9,720 nt of DNA from an uncultured Chloroflexota bacterium (GTDB taxonomy: Bacteria > Chloroflexota > Anaerolineae > B4-G1 > DUEL01), in contig CAKZOY010000339.1 of NCBI GenBank assembly GCA_937138275.1, positions 1 to 9,720 of the forward strand, in the 5' to 3' direction. The position numbers were made by a program, and so were the translations under genes. The notes beneath the pieces are model-generated. The model saw only the letters and a program-made list of their open reading frames with translations. It did no database searches and was not told the origin of the DNA. Below, in pieces: positions 1 to 6,152 of the stretch (position 1 is its first letter; each line of letters begins with the position of its first letter).

Positions 1-1832
1 GCGGCGAAGATGGCGTTGACGATGAGCGCCCGCTCCCGGCCCAGCGCGGCATAGGCCTCATCCGGGTCACCCTGGCTGAAGATCAGGCCGGAGACCCGCG
101 GGTGCCGCTGGGGGTCAATGCCCACCACCTGGAACATCTGCCCATCTATCGCCGCGGCCCCCAGGCGCAGGGTCGCCACCTCGGCCACGCCGGGGATTTC
201 CCGGACCGACCGGGCCATCTCCGGCCCCGCGCCGACGTTCCCCCCGCCCAGCATCATGGACGTGGGCATCACCAGCAGGTCGGCGCGCAGGGTGCGCTCC
301 ACGTACCCCATAAAGCCATCGCTGACGGAAGTGACCATCCCCGTCAGGGCGACCACCATCGCCAGGCCGATCATAATTGCCGAGGCGGTGACGGCGGCCC
401 GGTTGGGTTGCCGGGCGATGTTGCCCTCGGCCAGGCGCCCTTCGCGGGCGAAGATAAGGGCCAGCAGGCGGCCGAAGAGGCGCGCCAGGGGCTCCACCGC
501 CGCCGGAGCGACCAGCACCAGCCCGGCCAGAAACAGCAGAGTCCCCAGGGAGACCATCTGGAAATTGCCGGTGAGCAGGGCGATGGCCGCCAGGACGAGG
601 AGGACGGCACCGGCGACCGCCCGCCGCCGCGTCGCGCGCTCATACACTCCGGGGACGACCGGCCGCAGGGCCTCCAGCGGCGTCACGCGGCCTGCGGTGA
701 GGGCAGGCCAGAGGCCGCCCACCAGCGTCGCCCCCAGCCCCAGCACCACCGCCGCCACAACGTTCTGCGGGGTGACCACCAGGGAGGTAATTTCCATCCG
801 CAGGAACAACCGCAGGACGGGGTTCACCACGGCGACCAGCAGAGCGGCTAGCCCGTATCCTGCCAGCAGCCCCAGGATCGTCCCCAGGGCGCCCTGAAGC
901 AAACTCTCCGTCAGAATCAGCCCGACGACGGCCCGCCGGGACGCCCCAACGGCCCGCAGCATCCCCAGGTCGTGCCGCCGCTCGGTCACCACCGTGCGGA
1001 ACGTGTTCAGGATAATGAACGCCCCTATCGCCAGCGCGGCGACGCCGAAGATGCCGAAGACCTTCTCGCCGATCTGCAAACTGGCGAACATCTCCTCCCC
1101 CAGTTCCAGCGGCTTCGGCTGGAAACCTTCCCCCAGGGCGGCGAGGATGGCCTGTTCTGCCTTTGCCCGGTCGGTCTGGGGTTTCAGGATGACCTCTATC
1201 CCGTTGACCTGTCCCGGCATGTTCAGCAACCGCTGGGCGGTGGTAAGGGGCACGTAGACCTCCTCCGTCCCCGGAGGCGAGGCCCACTGCAGCACGCCGA
1301 CGACTTCCAGCGAGGTCGTCCCTTCGGCCGAGGGCAGGGTCAGCGTATCGCCCACGTCCAGGGAAAGTTTCTCGGCCAGCCCCTGGGAGATGACCACCAC
1401 GTCGCCGTCGCCCGGTTCCAGGAAGCGCCCCTTCTGGGTGGGGTACATCCGGATTCGCCGGGCGGCCTCCGGTTCCACACTGACCACCGTCACGGAGTTC
1501 ACCCCCTGAAGAGGGTCGGTCGTTCCCACCAGAGAGGCGGGCATCAGGACATTTTGGCGGAGCGACCCGGCGGCCTCGGCCACTCCCTCTACCTGCCGCA
1601 CGACCTCCACCCGGTCGGCGGGGAAGGGGCCATCCGTCACCGAACTGAAGACCAGGTCCACCTCCCCGGCCGCCGCCAGCATGCCCTGCCGGAAGACTTG
1701 CATCATGCTGGGCAGGATGGTGTTCATCCCGAAGAGGATGGCGACGCCGAAGAGAATCGCCAGGGTGGTCAGGGCGGTGCGCGTTTTGCGGGTGCGCAGA
1801 TAGCGCAGCGCCATCAACAGTTGGACGCGCAT
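1..1832 (-). CDS. ABC transporter permease, FtsX/MacB type (3' end beyond window)
   Basis: Membrane component of an ABC transporter of the MacB/LolCE/FtsX type. These move lipoproteins, peptides or drugs, or transmit ATP-driven shape changes across the membrane; the substrate cannot be told here. The frame is open from an ATG at 1832 to the window edge, giving 610 residues. Layout: a first helix at about 20-37, a large extracytoplasmic MacB-type domain at about 40-250, three helices at about 257-280, 308-332 and 355-378, two more at about 404-445, then a further helix at about 480-500 opening a second extracytoplasmic domain. This is the duplicated FtsX layout, usually about 800 residues, so roughly a quarter is missing. 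The coupling segment ERRHDLGMLRAVGASRR (284-300) is typical of FtsX permeases. The start is fixed by AAAGGAGG at 1838-1845, five bases upstream. The gene lies 19 bases after the ATPase gene and is surely co-transcribed with it. Confidence 0.9.
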   Translation of the reverse strand, partial: MRVQLLMALRYLRTRKTRTALTTLAILFGVAILFGMNTILPSMMQVFRQGMLAAAGEVDLVFSSVTDGPFPADRVEVVRQVEGVAEAAGSLRQNVLMPASLVGTTDPLQGVNSVTVVSVEPEAARRIRMYPTQKGRFLEPGDGDVVVISQGLAEKLSLDVGDTLTLPSAEGTTSLEVVGVLQWASPPGTEEVYVPLTTAQRLLNMPGQVNGIEVILKPQTDRAKAEQAILAALGEGFQPKPLELGEEMFASLQIGEKVFGIFGVAALAIGAFIILNTFRTVVTERRHDLGMLRAVGASRRAVVGLILTESLLQGALGTILGLLAGYGLAALLVAVVNPVLRLFLRMEITSLVVTPQNVVAAVVLGLGATLVGGLWPALTAGRVTPLEALRPVVPGVYERATRRRAVAGAVLLVLAAIALLTGNFQMVSLGTLLFLAGLVLVAPAAVEPLARLFGRLLALIFAREGRLAEGNIARQPNRAAVTASAIMIGLAMVVALTGMVTSVSDGFMGYVERTLRADLLVMPTSMMLGGGNVGAGPEMARSVREIPGVAEVATLRLGAAAIDGQMFQVVGIDPQRHPRVSGLIFSQGDPDEAYAALGRERALIVNAIFA

Positions 1833-1851
1833 TGGGGCCTCCTTTCGTCTA

Positions 1852-2592
1852 TCAGAACGCTTCCATCCACCGTCGCAGCGCCTGCGCTTCCTGGTCGTTC
1901 CCTTCGCCGGAGAGACGGGTTTCGTCCACGATGCGGCCGTCCTTCAGGAAGATGATCCGGTCAGCGTAGGCGGCGATGCGCGGGTCATGGGTCACCAGCA
2001 GGACGGTGCGGCCCCATTCGGAGACGATGCGCCGCAGCAGGGCGGCGATTTCGTCTCCGGCGCGGGAATCCAGGTTGCCGGTGGGCTCGTCGGCGAGGAT
2101 GAGGGCGGGCTCGGTCACCAGCGCGCGGGCGATGGCGACCCGCTGCTGCTGCCCGGCGGAGAGTTGGTCGGGCCGGTGGTGAAGGCGGTCCCCCAGCCCC
2201 ATCCGGTCCAGCCACTCCGCCGCCCGCCGCCGCGCCGCTTCGGCCTTCACGCCGTCCAGCAAAAGGGGCAGGGCGGCGTTCTCCAGCGCGGTCAGCACCG
2301 GAATCAGGTTGAAGAACTGGAAGACAAAGCCGATCTTCCGGCGGCGCAGCGCGGTCAGAGCATCGTCGCTCAGGCGGCCGAGGTCATAGCCGTTCAGGAC
2401 GACCCGTCCCTCGGTGGGGCGATCCAGCCCGCCGATGAGGTGCAGCAGGGTGGATTTGCCGCACCCGCTGGGCCCCATCACGGCCACAAACTGCCCTTCC
2501 TCCACCGTCAGGTTGACATGGTCTAGGGCGACGACAGCGGTCTCCCCGCTCCCGTAGACTCGGGTGAGGTTCTCGGTATGGATCAGGGTCAT
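1852..2592 (-). CDS. ABC transporter ATP-binding protein, LolD/MacB type
   Basis: Cytoplasmic ATPase that powers the adjacent FtsX-type permease. It is 246 residues, normal for this family. Walker A GPSGCGKST is at 40-48, the Q-loop glutamine at 92 within FQFFNLIPVLTALEN, the signature at 144-148, Walker B ALILADE ending at E169, followed by PTGNLDS, and the switch histidine at 202. The signature reads LSAGQ rather than LSGGQ, a common variant. The motifs ADEPTGNLDS and FQFFNLIP place it in the LolD/MacB/FtsE branch. Start choice: AAAAGGAG at 2601-2608 lies eight bases before the ATG at 2592 and only two before another in-frame ATG at 2598, so 2592 is preferred. The frame stays open to an ATG at 2697, but that extension is the translated GCAGAG palindrome and is not protein. 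The PadR gene upstream suggests inducible expression, as for stress- or drug-responsive exporters. Confidence 0.93.
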   Translation of the reverse strand: MTLIHTENLTRVYGSGETAVVALDHVNLTVEEGQFVAVMGPSGCGKSTLLHLIGGLDRPTEGRVVLNGYDLGRLSDDALTALRRRKIGFVFQFFNLIPVLTALENAALPLLLDGVKAEAARRRAAEWLDRMGLGDRLHHRPDQLSAGQQQRVAIARALVTEPALILADEPTGNLDSRAGDEIAALLRRIVSEWGRTVLLVTHDPRIAAYADRIIFLKDGRIVDETRLSGEGNDQEAQALRRWMEAF

Positions 2593-2623
2593 AGTCATTG
2601 CTCCTTTTAGAGGGCTTTTTCTA

Positions 2624-2691
2624 ACCGCAGAGGCGCAGGGGGCACAGAGGAGCGCAGAGTCCTTTCTCCGCGTCCTCTGCGTCTCTGCGGT
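2624..2691. repeat. GCAGAG-type palindromic intergenic repeat
   Basis: A 68-base near-palindrome lies between padR and the ATPase gene. The outer arms 2624-2640 and 2675-2691 match at 15 of 17 positions, and both mismatches are G-T wobbles in RNA. Pairing continues inwards with a few mismatches to about 2652/2663, leaving a loop of about ten bases. The core ACCGCAGAGxCGCAG belongs to a repeat type that I recall from intergenic regions of Chloroflexota and other phyla. It creates a spurious N-terminal extension of the ATPase frame. As RNA it would fold into a long hairpin inside the padR-ABC transcript and could affect processing or relative expression (inference). Confidence 0.75.
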
Positions 2692-2706
2692 GGACATACG
2701 CGCCGT

Positions 2707-3306
2707 TTAATCTTCCGCATGCTTTTGTGTGCTTCGTGGGCGGCCGCGCGGCTTCGGTTCCGGCTGAGGAAGCGGCTGCTGCCGGATTTCGTCCAGCCGC
2801 GCCTCCACCATATCCAGCCAGCGCAGGTCCGCTTCCAGGCGCATCACGATCTTGTCCAGAAAGAGGACAAGCGCCAGTTCCCGCTGCGGGTCGGCCTCCA
2901 TCCGCTGGCGGGTGAAACGGTGCAGTTCCCGATACAGCGCGGCGCGCTGGATGCGGATCATTCGCCGGACGTCCACCCCGTCCACCGCCAGAGCGACCAT
3001 CAGTTTGATAAAAAACTCGTCCCGCTGATACTCTCCGGCGACGTCGCTGTAGAACCATTCCTCCAGCGCGGCCTGCCCGTCGGGGGTGAGCGCGTAGATG
3101 TGCTTCTCCGGCCCACCTTCTTTTTCCACCCCCGCTTCGGTCACCAGCCCAGCGCGGGCCAGGCGCTCCAGGGTGGCATAAACCTGACCGGGTTTCACTT
3201 CCCAGGTATCCGGGCCCCCGGTCAGAGCTTCAAAGGCGGCGCGCAGTTCGTAGCCGTGGCGCGGCCGCTGGGCCAGCAATCCCAGTAACGCGTAGCGAAC
3301 GGACAT
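2707..3306 (-). CDS. PadR-family transcriptional regulator
   Basis: Dimeric winged-helix repressor, 199 residues. The PadR DNA-binding domain covers about 1-85: it opens with MSVRYALLGLLAQRPRHGYE, and the recognition part is GQVYATLERLARAGLV (40-55), followed by the wing. A helical C-terminal dimerisation domain of the PadR/AphA kind spans about 92-175. The tail (178-199) is rich in Pro, Gln and Lys and looks disordered. The opening is typical of the family, so the ATG at 3306 is safe, although no Shine-Dalgarno sequence is visible in the leader of about 30 bases. PadR repressors usually control a neighbouring transporter and themselves in response to a small ligand. The ABC transporter genes follow on the same strand 114 bases on, so they are the expected target. 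The ligand cannot be guessed from sequence. Confidence 0.93.
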   Translation of the reverse strand: MSVRYALLGLLAQRPRHGYELRAAFEALTGGPDTWEVKPGQVYATLERLARAGLVTEAGVEKEGGPEKHIYALTPDGQAALEEWFYSDVAGEYQRDEFFIKLMVALAVDGVDVRRMIRIQRAALYRELHRFTRQRMEADPQRELALVLFLDKIVMRLEADLRWLDMVEARLDEIRQQPLPQPEPKPRGRPRSTQKHAED

Positions 3307-3352
3307 CGGAAAATAGTCTACCGGTGAATACTTTCGTCGGAAAATATACTAC
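3307..3352 (-). promoter_or_regulatory. Probable PadR operator (paired repeats)
   Basis: Two copies of a 15-base element, CGGAAAATAgtCTAC at 3307-3321 and CGGAAAATAtaCTAC at 3338-3352 (plus-strand reading), match at 13 of 15 positions and lie 31 bases apart, about three helical turns. The first touches the padR start codon and the second covers the -10 box. The -10 copy is also half of an imperfect inverted repeat, ATACTTTC at 3328-3335 against GAAAATAT at 3340-3347 (7 of 8). The arrangement fits autorepression by PadR. Binding itself is inferred. Confidence 0.55.
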
Positions 3353-3371
3353 AGATGATTAGATTTGTCAA
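3343..3371 (-). promoter_or_regulatory. Sigma70-type promoter of padR-ABC operon
   Basis: On the minus strand a perfect -35 box TTGACA (3366-3371) is followed after exactly 17 bases by TATATT (3343-3348). Transcription should start near 3336, giving a leader of about 30 bases before the padR ATG at 3306. The local AT-richness stands out against the GC-rich surroundings. The -10 box lies inside the repeated operator-like element. Confidence 0.75.
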
Positions 3372-3420
3372 GTAAAAGGGGACGGAAGGGCTTGCGCAGC
3401 AATTCGCCCTGCATGGGAAA

Positions 3421-3446
3421 GGGGTGGGGTGGGGGGGTTGTGGGGG
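3421..3446 (+). other. G-quadruplex motif
   Basis: Four runs of guanine, GGGG-T-GGGG-T-GGGGGGG-TTGT-GGGGG, lie on the plus strand with loops of 1, 1 and 4 bases, which meets the usual definition of an intramolecular G-quadruplex. The last G-run is also part of the left arm of the adjacent hairpin, so the two structures would exclude each other. It lies between the padR and hypE promoters and inside neither. A function is not shown. Confidence 0.6.
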
Positions 3447-3466
3447 CGGTAAAGCCGCCCCCACAA
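3438..3466. repeat. Perfect 12-bp inverted repeat / hairpin
   Basis: TTGTGGGGGCGG (3438-3449) and its exact complement (3455-3466) enclose the loop TAAAG. Beyond a one-base bulge, further G and C runs could extend the stem. A run of six T at 3479-3484 lies 12 bases beyond the stem, too far for a classical intrinsic terminator, and no plus-strand gene upstream needs one. It is more likely a copy of a short palindromic intergenic repeat. Confidence 0.6.
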
Positions 3467-3534
3467 ACCCCACGTCTCTTTTTTCGCGGGTGCGCCGCTC
3501 CCCGAAATGATTCGCTGGAAGTTGCGGGACAGGG

Positions 3535-3563
3535 TTGACAAACTGCCCTGCCCGGATTACCAT
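3535..3563 (+). promoter_or_regulatory. Probable hypE promoter
   Basis: A perfect -35 box TTGACA (3535-3540), a 17-base spacer and TACCAT (3558-3563, four of six consensus bases) precede hypE. Transcription would start near 3570, about 30 bases before the TTG start codon, leaving room for the Shine-Dalgarno sequence at 3589-3596. Confidence 0.6.
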
Positions 3564-3600
3564 GACCTTCCAGAAACCGCAGATGTCCGGGAGGTGAAAT

Positions 3601-4614
3601 TTGGGAGAAACGGTTCGTATGGGCCACGGTGCGGGGGGAAAGATGATGGCGGACCTCATCCAGGAGGTCTTCGTCCCGCCGCTGGATAACCCCCACCTGC
3701 GTCAACTGGCCGATTCCACTGTACTGCAACTGGGATCGGAGGGCAGCCGGTTAGCCGTATCTACCGATTCCTTCGTGGTGCGCCCCCTGTTTTTTCCGGG
3801 GGGCGACATCGGCTCCCTCGCCGTCCACGGCACGGTCAACGACCTGGCGATGCGCGGCGCTCGTCCCCTCTGGCTCACCGCCGCCTTTATCCTGGAGGAG
3901 GGGCTCCCCTTAGACGACCTGCGGCGGATCGTCCACTCCATGGCCGACGCCGCGCGCCAGGCGGGCGTTCTGGTGGTCGCCGGAGATACGAAGGTGGTGG
4001 AGCGGGGCCACGGCGATGGGGTGTATATCAACACGACGGGGGTCGGTATTGTGCCGGATGGAGTGGATATCGGCCCTCATCGGATCCGTCCCGGCGACGT
4101 CATTCTGCTCAGCGGGCCGGTGGGCGACCACGGGATCGCCGTGCTCAGCCAGCGGGAGGGATTGGGCTTTGAGACGGACCTGGTTTCCGATAGCGCTTCT
4201 TTGAGCGGCCTGGTAGAGGCATTGCTGACGGCTGCTCCGCATGCCCACTGCCTGCGCGACCCCACGCGGGGCGGAGTGGCGGCTGCGCTGAACGAACTGG
4301 CCGTCGCCGCAAATGTGGGAGTAGAGATTGACGAAGCGGCGGTGCCGGTCCGTCCAGCCGTCGCCGCGGCCTGTGAGATGCTGGGGTTTGATCCCCTCGT
4401 GGTGGCGAACGAGGGGAAACTGGTTGCGTTTGTGCCGCCCGAAGAAGCGGAGGCGGCGCTGGAGGCCCTGCGGGCCCATCCACTGGGTCAGGACGCGGCC
4501 CGGATCGGCGTGGTGACGGCAGAACATCCGGGGATGGTCCTGGCGCGCACCGGCATCGGCGGGCGGCGGGTGGTGGATATGCCCCTGGGAGAGTTGCTGC
4601 CCCGTATCTGCTGA
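3601..4614 (+). CDS. hypE: Hydrogenase maturation protein HypE
   Basis: Cytoplasmic enzyme that makes the cyanide ligand of [NiFe]-hydrogenase. HypF transfers a carbamoyl group to the C-terminal cysteine of HypE, which dehydrates it to a thiocyanate using ATP; the cyanide then passes to iron on HypC-HypD. The protein is 337 residues, close to the usual length, with the AIR-synthase/SelD fold. Visible motifs: GHGAGGKMM (8-16), D56, GDIGSLAVHGTVNDLAMRGA (68-87), AGDTKVVERG (127-136), SGPVGDHGIA (171-180), RDPTRGG (219-225), and the required end PRIC with Cys337 as last residue. The start is TTG, placed six bases after GGGAGG within GGGAGGTG (3589-3596); an ATG at 3619 is too far from that site. 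It has its own promoter, stands divergent to padR, and is followed by a tRNA gene. No hypABCDF or hydrogenase gene is in view, so partners must lie elsewhere. Confidence 0.96.
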   Translation: MGETVRMGHGAGGKMMADLIQEVFVPPLDNPHLRQLADSTVLQLGSEGSRLAVSTDSFVVRPLFFPGGDIGSLAVHGTVNDLAMRGARPLWLTAAFILEEGLPLDDLRRIVHSMADAARQAGVLVVAGDTKVVERGHGDGVYINTTGVGIVPDGVDIGPHRIRPGDVILLSGPVGDHGIAVLSQREGLGFETDLVSDSASLSGLVEALLTAAPHAHCLRDPTRGGVAAALNELAVAANVGVEIDEAAVPVRPAVAAACEMLGFDPLVVANEGKLVAFVPPEEAEAALEALRAHPLGQDAARIGVVTAEHPGMVLARTGIGGRRVVDMPLGELLPRIC

Positions 4615-4621
4615 CGGAAAC

Positions 4622-4649
4622 TTGTCAGCCTCCACAGATGTGGTATAAT
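4622..4649 (+). promoter_or_regulatory. Promoter of tRNA-Thr
   Basis: TTGTCA (4622-4627, five of six consensus bases) and a perfect TATAAT (4644-4649) are separated by 16 bases. TGG immediately before the -10 box makes it an extended -10 promoter. The start point would fall near 4656, only a few bases before the mature tRNA end at 4660, so little 5' trimming would be needed. The -35 box begins eight bases after the hypE stop codon. Confidence 0.75.
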
Positions 4650-4659
4650 TCCCATCGGC

Positions 4660-4732
4660 GCCACCCTAGCTCAATCGGCAGAGCAGCCGCTTCGTAAGCG
4701 GCCGGTTGTCGGTTCAACTCCGACGGGTGGCT
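4660..4732 (+). tRNA. tRNA-Thr (anticodon CGT)
   Basis: A complete 73-base cloverleaf. The acceptor stem GCCACCC (4660-4666) pairs fully with GGGTGGC (4725-4731). The D-arm is GCTC/GAGC, the anticodon stem GCCGC/GCGGC (4686-4690/4698-4702) has loop TTCGTAA with anticodon CGT at 4693-4695, the variable loop is CGGTT, and the T-arm GTCGG-TTCAACT-CCGAC follows. The discriminator base is T and no CCA is encoded, so the CCA end must be added by tRNA nucleotidyltransferase. It decodes ACG threonine codons, which are frequent in a GC-rich genome. Confidence 0.95.
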
Positions 4733-4794
4733 TCTCTCATCCCCGGTAGGGACGGCGGAACGATGCCCGCCGGTGGCGGCTTCATTCTGAACAG

Positions 4795-4816
4795 GCCCCG
4801 GTATCCGGGGCTTTTT
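4795..4816 (+). terminator. Intrinsic terminator after tRNA-Thr
   Basis: A perfect 7-bp stem GCCCCGG (4795-4801) and CCGGGGC (4805-4811) with loop TAT is followed at once by TTTTT (4812-4816). It ends the tRNA transcript about 80 bases after the tRNA. The start codon of the next gene is only 11 bases beyond the T-run. Confidence 0.9.
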
Positions 4817-4827
4817 CTGTATATCCG

Positions 4828-5934
4828 ATGACGGTGTTCTCTTCCTCCCGACCCGATCCCTGGCGCCTCATCTGGCGCATTGTCACGGGGAACATCCCCC
4901 TGGCGGTCTGCCTTCTCCTTCTGGCACTGTATTTGCTGCTTTTGGCCTGGATCCCCCAGTTTTCTCCTGGGTCCGCTGCGGTGGATCGCTGGCTGGTTCA
5001 GACCCGCTTCGGTCCGTGGACCGGGACGATGTACCAGTTGGGGGTTTTCTCCCTCGCTTACTCCCCTTTCCTGACGGTATTGCTTTCTATCCTTGCGTTT
5101 TTGCTTCTGGTCCGCGGGGTGGAAGGGATTGCGGCCCTGCGCTTCTTTCTTCGCGGCGAAAGTGGACGGGGCGAGGGCTGGCAGACGGCGGCTTTTACTT
5201 CCCTGGCCTGCCTGGGTGCGCTGACACTGCTGGCGGGGTTGCTCATCGGTCAGCGATGGGGGTGGCGGGAGGAAGGACTGGTCGCTTTGCAGGGGGGACG
5301 TGTTCCCGGTCGCGACGAGATACCCCGCATGTACGTGACCCGTTTCGGGCCGCGCCTGACCGTTCGGGCGACGGATGCCGCAGGGCGTTCCATCAGCCTG
5401 CAGCAGACGGTTCGGGAGGAGGCCCGGCCGGAACTGGTTCTCTACTTAAGCCCCTCTGCCCCGGAGACCTCTTTTGCCGTACCGGAGCACAACCTGGTTG
5501 TTCGTCTGGGAATACTGGGGGCGTTCTCCGACCAAAGTCCGGTGCAGGTAGAGGTTTTCCGTGCGCCCCGTGGCGAGCGGAGCCAGGAAGCCCTGATAGA
5601 CCAGGATTTGTTTCATCTGACGGTAAATGGGACAAATCTGGAGATTTTGCGGGAACCCTACCCGCTGCTGGCGGCCGCATACGACCCCGGATTGTGGCCG
5701 AAGCGGATCGGGTTGATTCTGGGGGTTCTTTCTCTGGTGGGCGCGCTGTGGCCCTGGCAGCGAAAGGATCGGGCCTGGCGTGTTTTTCTGGTGGTCCTGA
5801 CTCTGGGGGTCGGCGGATTATCGGCCTGGAGTCTGGAGGCCCGCGGAACGCTGGGGGGGACTGCTCTGAATCAGGGTGTTGGTGCCCTGTGGATGATTGG
5901 TCTGGCAGTTTGGCTGATCCGACATCGGAGGTGA
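4828..5934 (+). CDS. Polytopic membrane protein, ResB-like (cytochrome c biogenesis)
   Basis: A 368-residue membrane protein. Helices are predicted by eye at about 23-43, 74-95, 122-142, 293-308, 317-334 and 348-365, with a soluble part of about 150 residues (143-290) between helices 3 and 4. The first helix ending in WIPQ, the second preceded by LGVFSLAYSPF, and a third helix followed by a soluble domain starting GLVALQGG resemble ResB/Ccs1, the partner of CcsA in System II cytochrome c assembly, which handles apocytochrome and haem outside the membrane. ResB normally ends soon after helix 4, so the two extra helices are unusual, and no ccsA/resC is adjacent. No Shine-Dalgarno sequence precedes the ATG, which lies 11 bases after the tRNA terminator, and no convincing promoter is seen. 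Translation may be leaderless or depend on read-through. The reading frame is secure; the ResB assignment is a likeness of layout, not proof. Confidence 0.72.
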   Translation: MTVFSSSRPDPWRLIWRIVTGNIPLAVCLLLLALYLLLLAWIPQFSPGSAAVDRWLVQTRFGPWTGTMYQLGVFSLAYSPFLTVLLSILAFLLLVRGVEGIAALRFFLRGESGRGEGWQTAAFTSLACLGALTLLAGLLIGQRWGWREEGLVALQGGRVPGRDEIPRMYVTRFGPRLTVRATDAAGRSISLQQTVREEARPELVLYLSPSAPETSFAVPEHNLVVRLGILGAFSDQSPVQVEVFRAPRGERSQEALIDQDLFHLTVNGTNLEILREPYPLLAAAYDPGLWPKRIGLILGVLSLVGALWPWQRKDRAWRVFLVVLTLGVGGLSAWSLEARGTLGGTALNQGVGALWMIGLAVWLIRHRR

Positions 5935-5962
5935 GACCGGATGGGCTGGGGGCAAAAGCCCC

Positions 5963-6035
5963 TCATATGAGAAGGGGTATGGGATTATGGCGCTGGCGGC
6001 CGAAGGCCACCAGCGCCATAATCCCTTCTCTATGA
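5963..6035. repeat. Long imperfect inverted repeat upstream of mreB
   Basis: Arms 5981-6001 and 6005-6025 pair at 20 of 21 positions around the triloop GAA, with one C-A mismatch at 5997/6009. Beyond a 7-base bulge (5975-5981 when the outer arms are paired), TCATA (5963-5967) and GAGAAG (5969-5974) also pair with CTTCTC (6025-6030) and TATGA (6031-6035). There is no T-run, so it is not an ordinary terminator. It looks like a small palindromic mobile or REP-like repeat between the ResB-like gene and the mreB promoter. The rest of the 5935-6155 gap shows nothing recognisable beyond a short GGGGC-AAAA-GCCCC stem at 5949-5962. Confidence 0.8.
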
Positions 6036-6152
6036 AAAGCGGGAGGGATTGGGAGCGGCGAATCGGCCCAGCGCACTCCAACCCCTTTCCGCTTCCCCTG
6101 GGAGCGAACGGACACGGCCCGGAACGGGTTCACTACCCAAAGCACCGATTTG

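Noticed and set aside
972..1955. A 327-residue plus-strand open frame
   Set aside because: It lies opposite the permease and ATPase genes, is rich in Arg, Gly, His and Gln, and shows no family motif. It is a GC-driven shadow.
3438..3484. Intrinsic terminator made of the 12-bp stem and the six-T run
   Set aside because: The T-run is 12 bases away from the stem and there is no plus-strand gene upstream that would need termination.
3910..4635. A 241-residue minus-strand open frame
   Set aside because: Antisense to hypE, whose motifs are intact and complete.
4741..4810. Possible antiterminator: CCCCGG at 4741-4746 could pair with CCGGGG at 4805-4810 in place of the terminator stem
   Set aside because: Only six GC bases in a GC-rich context, behind a tRNA, with no T-box or riboswitch elements. 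The local terminator stem is longer and should win.
5016..6035. A 339-residue plus-strand open frame
   Set aside because: It runs in another frame over the ResB-like gene, has low-complexity Gly/Arg composition and no helices; the overlapped frame has clear membrane helices.
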